In this document: piece by piece, positions 17,916 to 26,891 of the stretch
Position numbering within the stretch: position 1 is the first letter of the stretch
How the letters are laid out: the number at the start of each line of letters is the position of its first letter
DNA from: Pseudomonadota bacterium
GTDB lineage: Bacteria; Pseudomonadota; Alphaproteobacteria; Rickettsiales; UBA3002
Reading direction: 5' to 3'
NCBI GenBank assembly: GCA_963205305.1
Contig: CAUJIC010000080.1
Location: 1 to 40,282, forward strand
Length of the DNA stretch: 40,282 bases
Translations under genes and position numbers: made by a program
The notes under the pieces: generated by a model
What the model was told of the DNA's origin: nothing
Databases searched by the model: none
Seen by the model: only the letters and a program-made list of their open reading frames with translations

Positions 17916-18443
17916 ATGGACGTTTCTAAAATCAGCATTGGTCGCAACATTCCCGATGATGTGAATGTCATCATCGAGGTGCCGATGGGCTCCGAGCCGA
18001 TTAAGTATGAGCTCGATAAGGATTCTGGCGCTATTTTTGTCGACCGCTTTTTGCACACGGCGATGACCTACCCCTGCAATTATGGCTTTATTCCTCACAC
18101 CCTCTCGCTGGATGGCGACCCTGTGGATGTACTCGTCGTTGGCCGTCGGCCGCTGATGCCTGGGTGTGTGGTTGGCGTACGTCCCATTGGTGTGCTGCTG
18201 ATGGAAGACGACAAAGGGCAGGACGAAAAAATCCTCGCCGTTCCTGCCGCGCGCTTGCACCCGTTCTGGGATGAGGTGGAGGAATATACCGACCTGCCGA
18301 AAGTGCTCATCGACCAAATCCGCCATTTCTTCGAGCATTATAAGGATTTGGAAGAAGGCAAATGGGTGAAAGTGACGGGCTGGGGCAACAAAGCCAAAGC
18401 GGTAGAGCTTATTCACGCAGGCATTAAAAACGCGAACAAATAA
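17916..18443 (+). CDS. ppa: Inorganic pyrophosphatase, soluble family I
   Basis: Hydrolyses PPi to two Pi, pulling biosynthetic reactions forward. 175 residues with the family signature DGDPVDVLV, the substrate site [15 protein letters not shown], the conserved YPCNYGFIP and the C-terminal helix with [14 protein letters not shown] 17916 has an AAGGG about seven bases upstream. It ends 3 bp from the convergent orphan gene. A membrane PPase is encoded less than 1 kb away, so this locus supplies both ways of using PPi. Confidence 0.97.
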   Translation: MDVSKISIGRNIPDDVNVIIEVPMGSEPIKYELDKDSGAIFVDRFLHTAMTYPCNYGFIPHTLSLDGDPVDVLVVGRRPLMPGCVVGVRPIGVLLMEDDKGQDEKILAVPAARLHPFWDEVEEYTDLPKVLIDQIRHFFEHYKDLEEGKWVKVTGWGNKAKAVELIHAGIKNANK

Positions 18444-18446
18444 GGC

Positions 18447-18965
18447 TCAGCGTTGGCTGCTCTGCCCTGTTGACCGCCTGCTTGTTGGGGCAGCGGGTGC
18501 CGCGGGTGGCGCAATCTTACATTCGCCCTGCGCAAGGACCCCGCCTACCTCACTGCATTGCTGTTTGGCGCGCTGGACAAACTTCTCATTCACGTATTCT
18601 GTGAATGGCAACGAAGCCTCCGGTTTCTTGTTCAAAATATCGGTAGCATAGGTTTCAAGAATATCTGGAAACCCCTTAGCGACCGCTGACTTCAACTCAC
18701 CCGCTGTTAGTTTGCCAACCGTGTCATCGAATAAACCCATGATGCTCCCCTGCCGTACCAATTCAATAACCGCATGGTCATCCTTAATCATGGTGGGAAC
18801 AAACGGCAGTGGCCGTTCTTCATAGTGTGAGGGCTTACCGCCTGCCTGCTTGGTTTCGATACTTATGAAGCTCGTGCCTGCGGCACGCACATCCGAGAGC
18901 TTAACCTCATATGGGCCAGTGCCAGCTGAAGGCGTAATATCAATGACGTAGTTAGGCTGAGACAT
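18447..18965 (-). CDS. Orphan cytoplasmic protein with Pro/Ala/Ser tail
   Basis: 172 residues, not recognised. No signal peptide. The first ~50 residues look like beta strands (NYVIDITPSAG, YEVKLSDVRAAGTSFISIET). A helical part follows (LTAGELKSAVAKGFPDILETYATDIL), then two Cys (QQCSEVGGVLAQGECK) and a Pro/Ala/Arg/Ser-rich tail. ATG 18965 has GAGG five bases upstream. The 202-nt gap to divergent hppA contains TTAACCAT, a CtrA half-type motif, 37 nt upstream. It sits between ppa and hppA, but nothing in the sequence ties it to pyrophosphate. Confidence 0.65.
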   Translation of the reverse strand: MSQPNYVIDITPSAGTGPYEVKLSDVRAAGTSFISIETKQAGGKPSHYEERPLPFVPTMIKDDHAVIELVRQGSIMGLFDDTVGKLTAGELKSAVAKGFPDILETYATDILNKKPEASLPFTEYVNEKFVQRAKQQCSEVGGVLAQGECKIAPPAAPAAPTSRRSTGQSSQR

Positions 18966-19002
18966 AGGAACCTCATAAGTGAATCATTATCGTACACTCG
19001 TC

Positions 19003-19010
19003 ATGGTTAA
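19003..19010 (-). promoter_or_regulatory. TTAACCAT motif (CtrA half-type) upstream of the 18447-18965 orphan
   Basis: Read on the minus strand this is TTAACCAT, the short motif reported alongside full CtrA sites in Caulobacter-type promoters. It lies 37 nt before the start codon at 18965. On the plus strand a TATAAT follows at 19017-19022, which could be a -10 element for hppA, but I see no good -35. Confidence 0.4.
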
Positions 19011-19167
19011 TTTTTCTATAATGCCATCCCAAATGCAAAGCTGTTGTTTTTCATCGCATTGGCGCAATTAATCCCCCTACTATCGCACCGCACAAACGGA
19101 TTTCCTTGCAATCCGGCAAAAAATGCATCCTAACCGATGTAATTCAAACTTTTCACGAGGTTAATCC

Positions 19168-21315
19168 ATGGAACTCTACGGCTTTCAGATCCACGACATC
19201 ATTCTCGCCTGCGGTGGCCTTGCCATTGTATATGGCCTGCTTACCATTCGCTCCATCCTTGCCCAGAGTAAGGGTAATGCGGAAATGATTGAGATTGCCG
19301 ATGCGATTCAAATCGGCGCGAAAGCCTACCTTAACCGTCAATATACCACCATCGCCATGGTCGGCATCGCGATTTTCGCGTTCCTGAGCTGGAAACTGAG
19401 CCAACAAGTAGCCATCGGCTTCGCCATCGGGGCGATTATGTCGGGCGTGGCAGGCTATATCGGCATGATGATCTCGGTACGCGCCAACGTGCGCACGGCC
19501 GAAGCGGCGCGTAAAGGTATGCAAAAAGCCCTCACCATTGCGTTCCGTTCGGGCGCGGTGACCGGTATGTTCGTGGTTGGCCTTGGGTTGCTGGGCACCG
19601 CGGGTTACTATTTCTTCCTACAAAGCAAAGGCACCGAGCCACGCACGATTCTTGAGGCACTGGTTGCCCTGTCGTTCGGCGCATCGCTGATTTCGATTTT
19701 CGCACGCCTTGGCGGCGGTATCTTCACCAAAGGCGCGGATGTGGGCGCTGACCTAGTGGGTAAAGTGGAAGCTGGCATCCCCGAGGATGACGCGCGTAAC
19801 CCTGCCGTGATTGCCGATAACGTGGGCGATAACGTGGGCGACTGTGCGGGTATGGCTGCCGATTTGTTCGAAACCTATGTGGTGACCATTGTAGCCACCA
19901 TGCTGCTCGCCGCGATTTACTTCACGGGTGCCACGCAGGAAATGTTCATGCTGCTGCCCCTCGCCCTTGGTGGCGTGTGCATTGCTGCTTCGGTAGTGAG
20001 CACATTCTTTGTTCGGTTGGATGCAAGCGGCAACATCATGCGTGCCTTGTATAAAGGCTTGGTGGTGAGCGCTGTACTTTCGGCAGCACTGATTTACCGC
20101 CTCATCGAGAAAATGGTTGGCTTTGAGACCACCTACAATGTGGGTGGCACCTTGAAGAAAGCCGCCACCAAAACGGCGGCCGCTGCCTATAACGGTGGCA
20201 TCACCTTCACGGGCATGGAACTGTTCTACTGCTCGATGGTTGGCCTTGGCGTAACGGGCTTGCTGGTGTGGATTACCGAATACTACACCTCGACCTCTTA
20301 CCGCCCTGTGAAATCCATCGCGCAAGCGAGCAGCACTGGCCACGGCACGAACGTGATTCAAGGCCTCGCCGTGTCGATGGAAGCATGCGGCATGCCTATC
20401 ATCGTCATCTGCGGTGGTATCCTGATTCCGTACCTGCTGTGCGGCCTGTTCGGCGTTGCCATAGCAGCCACCACCATGCTTGCGCTTGCAGGTGTGATTG
20501 TGGCGCTTGATGCCTATGGCCCTGTGACCGATAACGCAGGTGGCATTGCTGAAATGTCGGGTCTTCCTAAGGAAGTGCGCGTGACGACCGATGCACTCGA
20601 TGCCGTGGGTAACACCACCAAAGCCGTGACCAAAGGTTATGCTATTGGTTCGGCAGCACTTGCATCGCTGGTGCTGTTCACCGCTTACGTGCAAGACATC
20701 AAACACTACTTCCCTGACCTTGATGTGCAGTTCAACCTTGCTGACCCATACGTGCTGGTTGGCTTGTTCATCGGTGGTTTGTTGCCTTACTTCTTCGGTG
20801 GCATGGCGATGATGGCTGTTGGCCGCGCGGCAGGTGCTGTGGTGGTGGAAGTGCGTCGTCAGTTCCGCGAAATCCCCGGCATCATGGAGCGCAAGGCGAA
20901 GCCTGATTACTCCAAGGCCGTGGATATGCTGACCAAAGCCGCCATCCGCGAGATGGTGCTGCCGTCGCTGCTGCCTATCCTTACCCCTGTGGCGCTTTAC
21001 TTCGCCATCAACGCTATCGGCGGTCAGGCCTCGGCCTTTGCTGCGGTGGGCGCGATGCTGATTGGTATTATCGTGACAGGTCTGTTCGTTGCTATCTCAA
21101 TGACCTCGGGCGGTGGCGCATGGGATAACGCGAAGAAATACATCGAGGAAGGCCACCATGGCGGCAAAGGTTCGGAAGCGCACAAAGCGGCCGTAACTGG
21201 CGACACCGTGGGCGACCCTTACAAAGATACTGCTGGCCCAGCGGTGAACCCACTCATCAAGATTGCCAACATCGCGGCCATCCTGATGCTGGCGTTACTC
21301 TCACACGCTGCATAA
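19168..21315 (+). CDS. hppA: Membrane-bound proton-translocating pyrophosphatase, K+-independent type
   Basis: Couples PPi hydrolysis to proton pumping across the inner membrane. 715 residues with about 16 hydrophobic segments. The catalytic loop is present: [20 protein letters not shown], then [18 protein letters not shown], and at the C-terminus the [14 protein letters not shown] motif. The [10 protein letters not shown] segment has Lys485 where K+-dependent enzymes have Ala, the residue known to mark K+-independent PPases. ATG 19168 has GAGG seven bases upstream. The proton (rather than sodium) specificity is the usual partner of this class, but I infer it. The FIST gene follows 22 bp downstream and may be co-transcribed. 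Confidence 0.97.
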   Translation: MELYGFQIHDIILACGGLAIVYGLLTIRSILAQSKGNAEMIEIADAIQIGAKAYLNRQYTTIAMVGIAIFAFLSWKLSQQVAIGFAIGAIMSGVAGYIGMMISVRANVRTAEAARKGMQKALTIAFRSGAVTGMFVVGLGLLGTAGYYFFLQSKGTEPRTILEALVALSFGASLISIFARLGGGIFTKGADVGADLVGKVEAGIPEDDARNPAVIADNVGDNVGDCAGMAADLFETYVVTIVATMLLAAIYFTGATQEMFMLLPLALGGVCIAASVVSTFFVRLDASGNIMRALYKGLVVSAVLSAALIYRLIEKMVGFETTYNVGGTLKKAATKTAAAAYNGGITFTGMELFYCSMVGLGVTGLLVWITEYYTSTSYRPVKSIAQASSTGHGTNVIQGLAVSMEACGMPIIVICGGILIPYLLCGLFGVAIAATTMLALAGVIVALDAYGPVTDNAGGIAEMSGLPKEVRVTTDALDAVGNTTKAVTKGYAIGSAALASLVLFTAYVQDIKHYFPDLDVQFNLADPYVLVGLFIGGLLPYFFGGMAMMAVGRAAGAVVVEVRRQFREIPGIMERKAKPDYSKAVDMLTKAAIREMVLPSLLPILTPVALYFAINAIGGQASAFAAVGAMLIGIIVTGLFVAISMTSGGGAWDNAKKYIEEGHHGGKGSEAHKAAVTGDTVGDPYKDTAGPAVNPLIKIANIAAILMLALLSHAA

Positions 21316-21337
21316 AGAGCAGCTTAAAGGTAGACCC

Positions 21338-22492
21338 ATGAAGGTTGAGCTACTGCAATGGACAGCCGCGGCTGGGTGGAATACCAAGCCAAAGCTCTCC
21401 ACTGCGGCGCTCGTGATTTATTTTGGGGAACGAGCGGCGCTTCAATCCAGCCAATGCTATACCACGCTGCGTTCGTTTTACCCACAGGCACATATTGTCG
21501 GCTGTAGCACAGGTGGCGAGATTTATGGTGCAGATGTTCTCGATAATAGTATCAGCGTCAGCGCCATCCATTTTGACCAAACACCGCTGCGCACAGCCTT
21601 CACCACCGTGAACACTGCCGCTGATTCCTTTACTGCGGGCACGGCACTTGCTCAACAATTGAACCAGCCCGATTTACGCTATGTGCTGGTATTGTCGGAT
21701 GGTACGAACGTCAATGGCAGCGACCTTATTCGCGGCCTCTACAGTGTTCTCGACGAGCGCGTGATCGTAACGGGTGGCCTTGCAGGCGATGGGGCAGATT
21801 TTAAGCATACTACCGTCGGCCTAGATGGCGAACCTGCCGCCAAGCAAATCGTTGCCATCGGATTTTACGGCGAGGCACTACAGATTGGTTATGGCAGTGT
21901 GGGGGGATGGCGAACGTTTGGCCCCACTTGGACAATCACCCGATCAGACAGTAACATCCTCTACGAGCTGGATGGCAAACCTGCACTCGACCTCTACAAG
22001 ATATATCTTGGTGATGCCGCACTACAATTACCCAAAAATGCATTACTCTTCCCGTTCAACATGCGTTCCGATGCCAATTCCGAACATGATATTGTGCGCA
22101 CCATTGTCGGCGTGGATGAAGCCACAAAAAGCCTCGTCTTCGCAGGTGATGTGCCTGAAGGATCGATTGTTCGCCTCATGCGTGGCGAATTCAACCACTT
22201 AATCGAGGGCGCTGCAAACGCCGCCACCCTTGCAAACCAAAAGGTTCCTGCATCTGAGTCACTGGCCATCTTGGTTAGCTGCATTGGCCGCAAGCTGTTG
22301 CTTGGTATGTCGATTCACCATGAAACCCATGCCATTGCCGATATTTTCAAACACGCGGTACCTACCATCGGTTTTTATTCGTACGGTGAAATCTGCCATC
22401 AGGAATTCTCTGGCAAATGTGGTCTGCACAACCAGACCATGACCGTCACTACGCTGTATGAGAGCTCATCGGTGGCAGCCACCCAAAACTAG
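21338..22492 (+). CDS. Stand-alone FIST-domain sensory protein
   Basis: 384 residues covering FIST N and FIST C domains, with no attached kinase or methyl-acceptor output. FIST N hallmarks are AHIVGCSTGGEIYG and VIVTGGLAGDGA; FIST C includes ALQIGYGSVGGWRTFGP and the C-terminal GFYSYGEICH. FIST domains are proposed small-molecule (perhaps amino-acid) sensors in signalling. No signal peptide, so cytoplasmic. It begins 22 bp after hppA with GGTAGACCC before ATG 21338, and a strong hairpin terminator follows. A functional link to PPi energetics is possible by operon position only. Confidence 0.85.
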   Translation: MKVELLQWTAAAGWNTKPKLSTAALVIYFGERAALQSSQCYTTLRSFYPQAHIVGCSTGGEIYGADVLDNSISVSAIHFDQTPLRTAFTTVNTAADSFTAGTALAQQLNQPDLRYVLVLSDGTNVNGSDLIRGLYSVLDERVIVTGGLAGDGADFKHTTVGLDGEPAAKQIVAIGFYGEALQIGYGSVGGWRTFGPTWTITRSDSNILYELDGKPALDLYKIYLGDAALQLPKNALLFPFNMRSDANSEHDIVRTIVGVDEATKSLVFAGDVPEGSIVRLMRGEFNHLIEGAANAATLANQKVPASESLAILVSCIGRKLLLGMSIHHETHAIADIFKHAVPTIGFYSYGEICHQEFSGKCGLHNQTMTVTTLYESSSVAATQN

Positions 22493-22520
22493 CGATATCG
22501 CGCCTTCTTATTACCCACGT

Positions 22521-22583
22521 AAAGCCTAGCCATTTGCTGTAAAAACAGCAAACTCCACGTGTAGAGCTAGAGGCTTTTTTATT
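22521..22583 (+). terminator. Rho-independent terminator after the FIST gene
   Basis: A nested hairpin: the inner perfect stem is TTTGCTGT-AAAA-ACAGCAAA (22533-22552), and the outer arms are AAAGCCTAGC and GCTAGAGGCTTTT, ending in a T-rich tail (TTTTTTATTT). It lies between the FIST stop and the convergent nnrD stop and should end the plus-strand transcript. Confidence 0.75.
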
Positions 22584-23409
22584 TCAGGCTACGCAGCGCT
22601 TGGGGAATACTCGCAATCACATCCTCGGCAATCATGCCTCGCCCATGGAGGCTTGCCGCGTGGGCATGCAGCCAAACACCTGCAGCCGCGGCGTCGAACA
22701 ATGGCATGCCCTGCCCCACCAGCGCAGTAATGGCACCCGCTAGCACATCGCCTGTGCCTGCGGTGGCCAGCCACGCGGGTGGACGTGATACAAGAATGTG
22801 CTTTGCATCAGCAATGATGGTATCGGCACCTTTGAGCACCACCACGGCATTGAACCGTTTGGCAAGCGCTTGGGCGAATTCTGCCCTATCGAGTTTCTTT
22901 GAGAGTTTAAGTGCTGCTTTCAAGCGCGCTGCTTCGCCCTCGTGCGGAGTAAAAATTTTCGGTACCGATTGCAGCGCCTCGCGCAAGCTGGCGTCCTTCG
23001 CCAGTAACGTTAGTCCATCCGCGTCGATCACGAGGGGCTTCCCCGATTTCGCCACTGCCAGCATTGCGCTTTTGGTTCGCGCGTTGATGCCGCTGCCCGA
23101 ACCCACGAGTACGGCGCGAACACGATTATCGGTAACGAGTGTGCCCCACTCCTTCGCGCCACACGCTCGGGCGATGACACTGAGCACGGAGGCAGCATAG
23201 ATTGGCCATGTTTTTGGGGTGGCAGCAATGGTCACCAACCCCGCGCCCGCGCGCTGCGCCGCAAGTGCTGCAAGGCGTGCTGCACCAGTCATCACCTCGC
23301 CACCCAGAATAACCACACTACCACGTGTATATTTGTTATCCTCGGCGCAAAGTGGTGGAATGCACCACGCGCTTGGGGTATTTTCTTTGACATTCGTGCG
23401 CGACTTCAT
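22579..23409 (-). CDS. nnrD: ADP-dependent (S)-NAD(P)H-hydrate dehydratase, stand-alone NnrD
   Basis: Repairs hydrated NAD(P)H. 276 residues of the ribokinase-like fold: KYTRGSVVILGG at the N-terminus, then a nucleotide site, FTPHEGEAARL, VVLKGADTII and the ADP-site motif ATAGTGDVLAG. In many bacteria it is fused to the NnrE epimerase; here the N-terminal epimerase domain is absent and no nnrE is seen nearby. ATG 23409 is chosen because the frame upstream would overlap the divergent transglycosylase start, and the conserved fold begins only after residue ~25. The ribosome site is weak. Confidence 0.9.
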   Translation of the reverse strand: MKSRTNVKENTPSAWCIPPLCAEDNKYTRGSVVILGGEVMTGAARLAALAAQRAGAGLVTIAATPKTWPIYAASVLSVIARACGAKEWGTLVTDNRVRAVLVGSGSGINARTKSAMLAVAKSGKPLVIDADGLTLLAKDASLREALQSVPKIFTPHEGEAARLKAALKLSKKLDRAEFAQALAKRFNAVVVLKGADTIIADAKHILVSRPPAWLATAGTGDVLAGAITALVGQGMPLFDAAAAGVWLHAHAASLHGRGMIAEDVIASIPQALRSLK

Positions 23410-23444
23410 AAGCACATACTTAGACCCATTTTTTGGATTCTCCA

Positions 23445-25280
23445 ATGCTTCGTTTGCTGATGGTTATAGGTGTACTGGGCTGGGCGTTGCCGACGCAGGC
23501 CGCCGATATTTCCAATACCTTCGCCCAGTGGCAACGCCTGCGTGACCCTGCCACCATCAGCGTAAGTTTTATCGAAGGCGCGAGCTTCCTCTACGAGTTC
23601 CCCAATTGGCCCGATGAAAACACCATCCGCCTGCGTACCGAGGCAGCGGCGCTTTATGAGCGCCCAAGCAACGAGCTGATGAGTAAATTCTGTACCGATT
23701 TCCCGCCCATTTCGGGGCGTGGCATGGTGGCATGCGCCAGCAACGGCGTGAGTGATAAAGCGAAGCAAACCGCATGGGTTAAACAAGGCTGGGCACAAGG
23801 CGATTTCAACGAGGATGAAGAACAGCGCATTTTGAAAGCGTATGATGGCACCCTCACCAGTGCCGACCACGCCGCACGTGCCGAGCGTTTGCTGTACGAA
23901 GGCAGGCTCGGCGCAGCCAAACGCGCTATTGCACTTGCCCCTGCCGATAAGCGCAAACTCTATGCGGTGCGTGTGGCACTCATCGCGGGCGATAAAAAAG
24001 CCCCCGCACTGCTCAAAACATTAAGCGCTGCCCAGCAACGCGAAGCGGGAATTTTATTCGACCGCGCCCGCTGGCAAATCCGCCGTGGCAGCGACAGCTA
24101 TGCCGACCTTGTCGCCGCCGCGCCTGCCGATGCGCCCTACGCCAATTTGTGGTGGCCGTTGCGCCTGCGCGCCGCGCGCGAAGCTATCAGCACCCGCAAC
24201 TATACCCGCGCGTTAGCGCTTGTTTCGCACCATGGGCAAATCGATGATGACGAAGATATGGCCGAAGCCTTGTGGCTTAAGGGGTGGCTGCTGCTGCGCC
24301 ATCGTGGCGATGCGGGCGGGGCGTATAAGGAATTCTTCAAACTCTATACCACCACCAGCACCCCGGTCAGCAAGGCACGTGCCGCTTATTGGGCGGGGCG
24401 CGCCGCCGAGAAAAATGGCAACCGCAGCATCGCCCGCGATTGGATGGAAAAAGCCGCCGAGCGCCCCACGGTGTTTTATGGCCAGTTGGCACAAAGCTGG
24501 CTGAAGCCCAAATCGACACTCGAGCTGCCAAAGGCGCCGCGCGCTAGTGATGCCGAGGAAAAACAATTCGATGCGAACCCGCTCATACGCACTGCAAAAT
24601 TGATTGATGCCTCGAATGGCGATAGCCAGCTGCGCGACCGCTTCATTTCGGCGGCGGCAAAACGCCTAAGCGATGGACAACTTGGCTTACTTGCCGAGTT
24701 CGCGAAAAAAATTGGTGGCACAGCTACAGGGGTCGAGGTTGCAAAGCTGGCACTGCGCAAAGGCGTGGCTCTCATCCCCCATGGTTGGCCGCGCACCAGA
24801 CTGCCCGATAATTTACCCATAGAACCTGCCCTTGCCCTAGCCATTACACGGCAAGAAAGCCAGTTTAACCCTACTGCACGCAGCCCTGCCAACGCACAGG
24901 GGCTTATGCAGCTTTTGCCGACGACTGCCAAGCATGTGGCTAAAGGGTTGGGCATGAAGTTCGAGCGCAATATGCTCAATGAACCCAATACTAACCTCAC
25001 CCTTGGCTCACGCTATTTGGGGCAAATGATCGCAGGATTTGATGGATCCTACATCCTTGGCATCGCTAGTTATAATGCAGGACCCGGCAATGTTCGTAGC
25101 TGGATAAAAACCATGGGTATGCCCCCCAAGAAGCTGGATGCCGCGATTGATTGGATTGAATCCGTCCCCTTCACCGAAACGCGCAATTACATTATGCGTG
25201 TTCATGAAAATCTGGGTGTATACCGCACACTCGCCGATGATAGCACGCCACTAATGATCGAAAAAGACTTGGTGCGCTAA
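23445..25280 (+). CDS. Soluble lytic murein transglycosylase, Slt family 1
   Basis: Cleaves the MurNAc-GlcNAc bond of peptidoglycan with 1,6-anhydro formation. 611 residues. A signal peptide (MLRLLMVIGVLGWALPTQA) precedes a helical superhelix domain of several hundred residues made of TPR-like helices, then a C-terminal lysozyme-like domain. Its catalytic Glu471 lies in TRQESQFNPTARS, followed by GLMQLLPTTAKHVA and ASYNAGPGNVRSW. The shape is that of E. coli Slt70. It may serve wall turnover or make gaps for envelope machines. ATG 23445 is 35 bp from the divergent nnrD start. Confidence 0.93.
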   Translation: MLRLLMVIGVLGWALPTQAADISNTFAQWQRLRDPATISVSFIEGASFLYEFPNWPDENTIRLRTEAAALYERPSNELMSKFCTDFPPISGRGMVACASNGVSDKAKQTAWVKQGWAQGDFNEDEEQRILKAYDGTLTSADHAARAERLLYEGRLGAAKRAIALAPADKRKLYAVRVALIAGDKKAPALLKTLSAAQQREAGILFDRARWQIRRGSDSYADLVAAAPADAPYANLWWPLRLRAAREAISTRNYTRALALVSHHGQIDDDEDMAEALWLKGWLLLRHRGDAGGAYKEFFKLYTTTSTPVSKARAAYWAGRAAEKNGNRSIARDWMEKAAERPTVFYGQLAQSWLKPKSTLELPKAPRASDAEEKQFDANPLIRTAKLIDASNGDSQLRDRFISAAAKRLSDGQLGLLAEFAKKIGGTATGVEVAKLALRKGVALIPHGWPRTRLPDNLPIEPALALAITRQESQFNPTARSPANAQGLMQLLPTTAKHVAKGLGMKFERNMLNEPNTNLTLGSRYLGQMIAGFDGSYILGIASYNAGPGNVRSWIKTMGMPPKKLDAAIDWIESVPFTETRNYIMRVHENLGVYRTLADDSTPLMIEKDLVR

Positions 25281-25504
25281 CCGCCACCGCATGAAGGCGC
25301 GTCATTAATCACCGCACAACCTTTATAGGTGGTGGGCTGCGTGTAGTAGCTGTCGTAATCGACATTCACTGGGTGTCCCGATGCAGGATTGGGGACGTCG
25401 TACATGTCCATCACATTGGATTTTTTGGGAGCGCCCCCACAAGCCGCAACGCCCGCACACAAAAGTAGAACACACGTGGAATGTAGAGAAAAAGGCTTTG
25501 TCAT
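25277..25504 (-). CDS. Small hypothetical lipoprotein
   Basis: 75 residues. The N-terminus MTKPFSLHSTCVLLLCAGVAACGG carries a hydrophobic core with lipobox AGVAAC, so it is a likely lipoprotein. The short mature part ends with two Cys (GCAVINDAPSCGGG) that may form a disulfide. Family not recognised. ATG 25504 is the reasonable start; the upstream extension lacks signal-peptide sense. Its stop overlaps the transglycosylase stop by a few bases, convergently. Confidence 0.6.
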   Translation of the reverse strand: MTKPFSLHSTCVLLLCAGVAACGGAPKKSNVMDMYDVPNPASGHPVNVDYDSYYTQPTTYKGCAVINDAPSCGGG

Positions 25505-25606
25505 AGTCAGCCTGTAGCACAAAATCATGTGCATTGCAGCAAAAAACCTAGCAAAATCATCACTACACATGTCTGCACCCGATTTAGTTAATACACTGCA
25601 TCAATT

Positions 25607-25621
25607 TTAACTAAATATTAA
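25607..25621. promoter_or_regulatory. Perfect CtrA-type box upstream of the pseudokinase gene
   Basis: TTAA CTAAATA TTAA followed by C, an exact fit to TTAA-N7-TTAAC. It ends 31 nt before the start codon at 25653, where it could overlap the core promoter. The surrounding 148-nt gap is AT-rich and holds no other recognised element. Confidence 0.68.
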
Positions 25622-25652
25622 CTTACGGCGGCTAATGATAGTATGACCCCCC

Positions 25653-26786
25653 ATGAAGGTCACATCCCCAATGCCCCCCACTCGCTATAAGTATGCCGAG
25701 TATTTCCAACGCTATCGAATGGAAATACTGCTGGTGGCAATGCTGGTCATTCTCCCCAATGGTATGTTTGCCTACACCCTTCCTGCTTGGCCTATCGCAC
25801 AGCTTGTAGTGGTATGGTCTTCCCTAAATATACTTGTAATCGCTGCCCTATACGTCTTGCACCAATGGTTACTGATACCCCTTCACTCGATAGCACACCA
25901 ACTGCACCAGCTTCGTACTACCTACAACGAAGAGACTAGCTTTGGCGTAACTTCTCCGCTGCAAATTACCCGTATTGCGGGTGAGGTTGGCCGATTTATT
26001 GGCTTTGCGCGCGAACAATACCGTAAACATACTGAAACCCTTCAGGAACTTGAACAATCACGACATATTATTGCCCAATTCGCGATGGAGCAGGAAACCC
26101 TGCTGACCAGCACTAATCGCGAGATAGCCATACAATATCGTTCGGTTCTCTCGTATGCGAATTACCTTGAAGAGCAAATCACCACCAATAAGCTCGACCC
26201 CAGCATACGTTATGACCTTGATGATGTCTGTGAATCAAGCTTCAATCTTAAGCTCATCGCGGGGGCGCTTAGCATGCTAAGCCATGGGCGTATGCCCGAG
26301 CTTAGCAATGTGCCCCTTGCCCCGCTGCTGCAACAGACCATGCTTGCCCTCGCCCCCGCACTCGACCGACGAAGCATGAAGCTCACCACAGCGGAGGTGG
26401 ATATGTCAGTTGCAGCCTATGGCCATGGGGGAACCCTCGCCCATATTCTATGGATGATGCTACTGGGCATGGTTCGTTATGCCGCCGATGAAAGCACCCT
26501 TCGTATCCGTAGTCTCTATAGCCGTGATGGCACACAGGCTATGATGAGCATTGTGGTCAGCGAATTATCTGCAGGACGCATGACTGAGGATGAACGAGAG
26601 GAACATCTAATCCGCCAATTGCAACACCTTACCCCGCCCATGTTCGCTGAGACTATTCGTATCCACGCCAACGTGCAGTTGGCGGATTTGCTGATTCAAC
26701 GTTTAGGCGGGCTGATTCATGTGCAAGCACTTACTACTACCTCGTGCGAGGTATGCGTTAACCTTCCCTCGGCGAAAATAGATTAA
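25653..26786 (+). CDS. Membrane histidine-kinase-like pseudokinase without phospho-acceptor His
   Basis: 377 residues. Two hydrophobic segments (about 24-42 and 48-70) run into a HAMP-like linker (LIPLHSIAHQLHQL) and a helix (about 115-150). Then comes a two-helix DHp-like domain: where kinases have SHELRTPL this reads NREIAIQY, with Arg156 at the position of the phosphorylated His. The helix hairpin (IRYDLDDVCESSFNLKLI, ALSMLSHGR) looks kinase-like. The C-terminal part resembles an ATPase domain, but the N-box reads ILWMMLLGMVRYA and I find no DxGxG. It is probably a scaffold or a phosphotransfer-dead regulator. It lies next to pleD-divK and has a CtrA box upstream. Confidence 0.72.
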   Translation: MKVTSPMPPTRYKYAEYFQRYRMEILLVAMLVILPNGMFAYTLPAWPIAQLVVVWSSLNILVIAALYVLHQWLLIPLHSIAHQLHQLRTTYNEETSFGVTSPLQITRIAGEVGRFIGFAREQYRKHTETLQELEQSRHIIAQFAMEQETLLTSTNREIAIQYRSVLSYANYLEEQITTNKLDPSIRYDLDDVCESSFNLKLIAGALSMLSHGRMPELSNVPLAPLLQQTMLALAPALDRRSMKLTTAEVDMSVAAYGHGGTLAHILWMMLLGMVRYAADESTLRIRSLYSRDGTQAMMSIVVSELSAGRMTEDEREEHLIRQLQHLTPPMFAETIRIHANVQLADLLIQRLGGLIHVQALTTTSCEVCVNLPSAKID

Positions 26787-26891
26787 ATACCAGCTGTTAA
26801 AATCAGTTTCGCATCACCATGATTGGCTATAGTCTGCGTTAGTTAGTTCATTTGTTTGTTCATATTTCACCCTTAAATAGGAGCCTACCCA

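Noticed and set aside
19017-19022. TATAAT as a -10 element for hppA
   Set aside because: No acceptable -35 at 16-18 bp; kept only as a remark.
19753-20706. 317-codon minus-strand frame across hppA
   Set aside because: His/Gly-rich shadow of a conserved membrane protein gene.
23409-23445. Apparent head-to-head overlap of nnrD and the transglycosylase gene
   Set aside because: It comes only from TTG starts on both frames; the ATG starts at 23409 and 23445 remove it.
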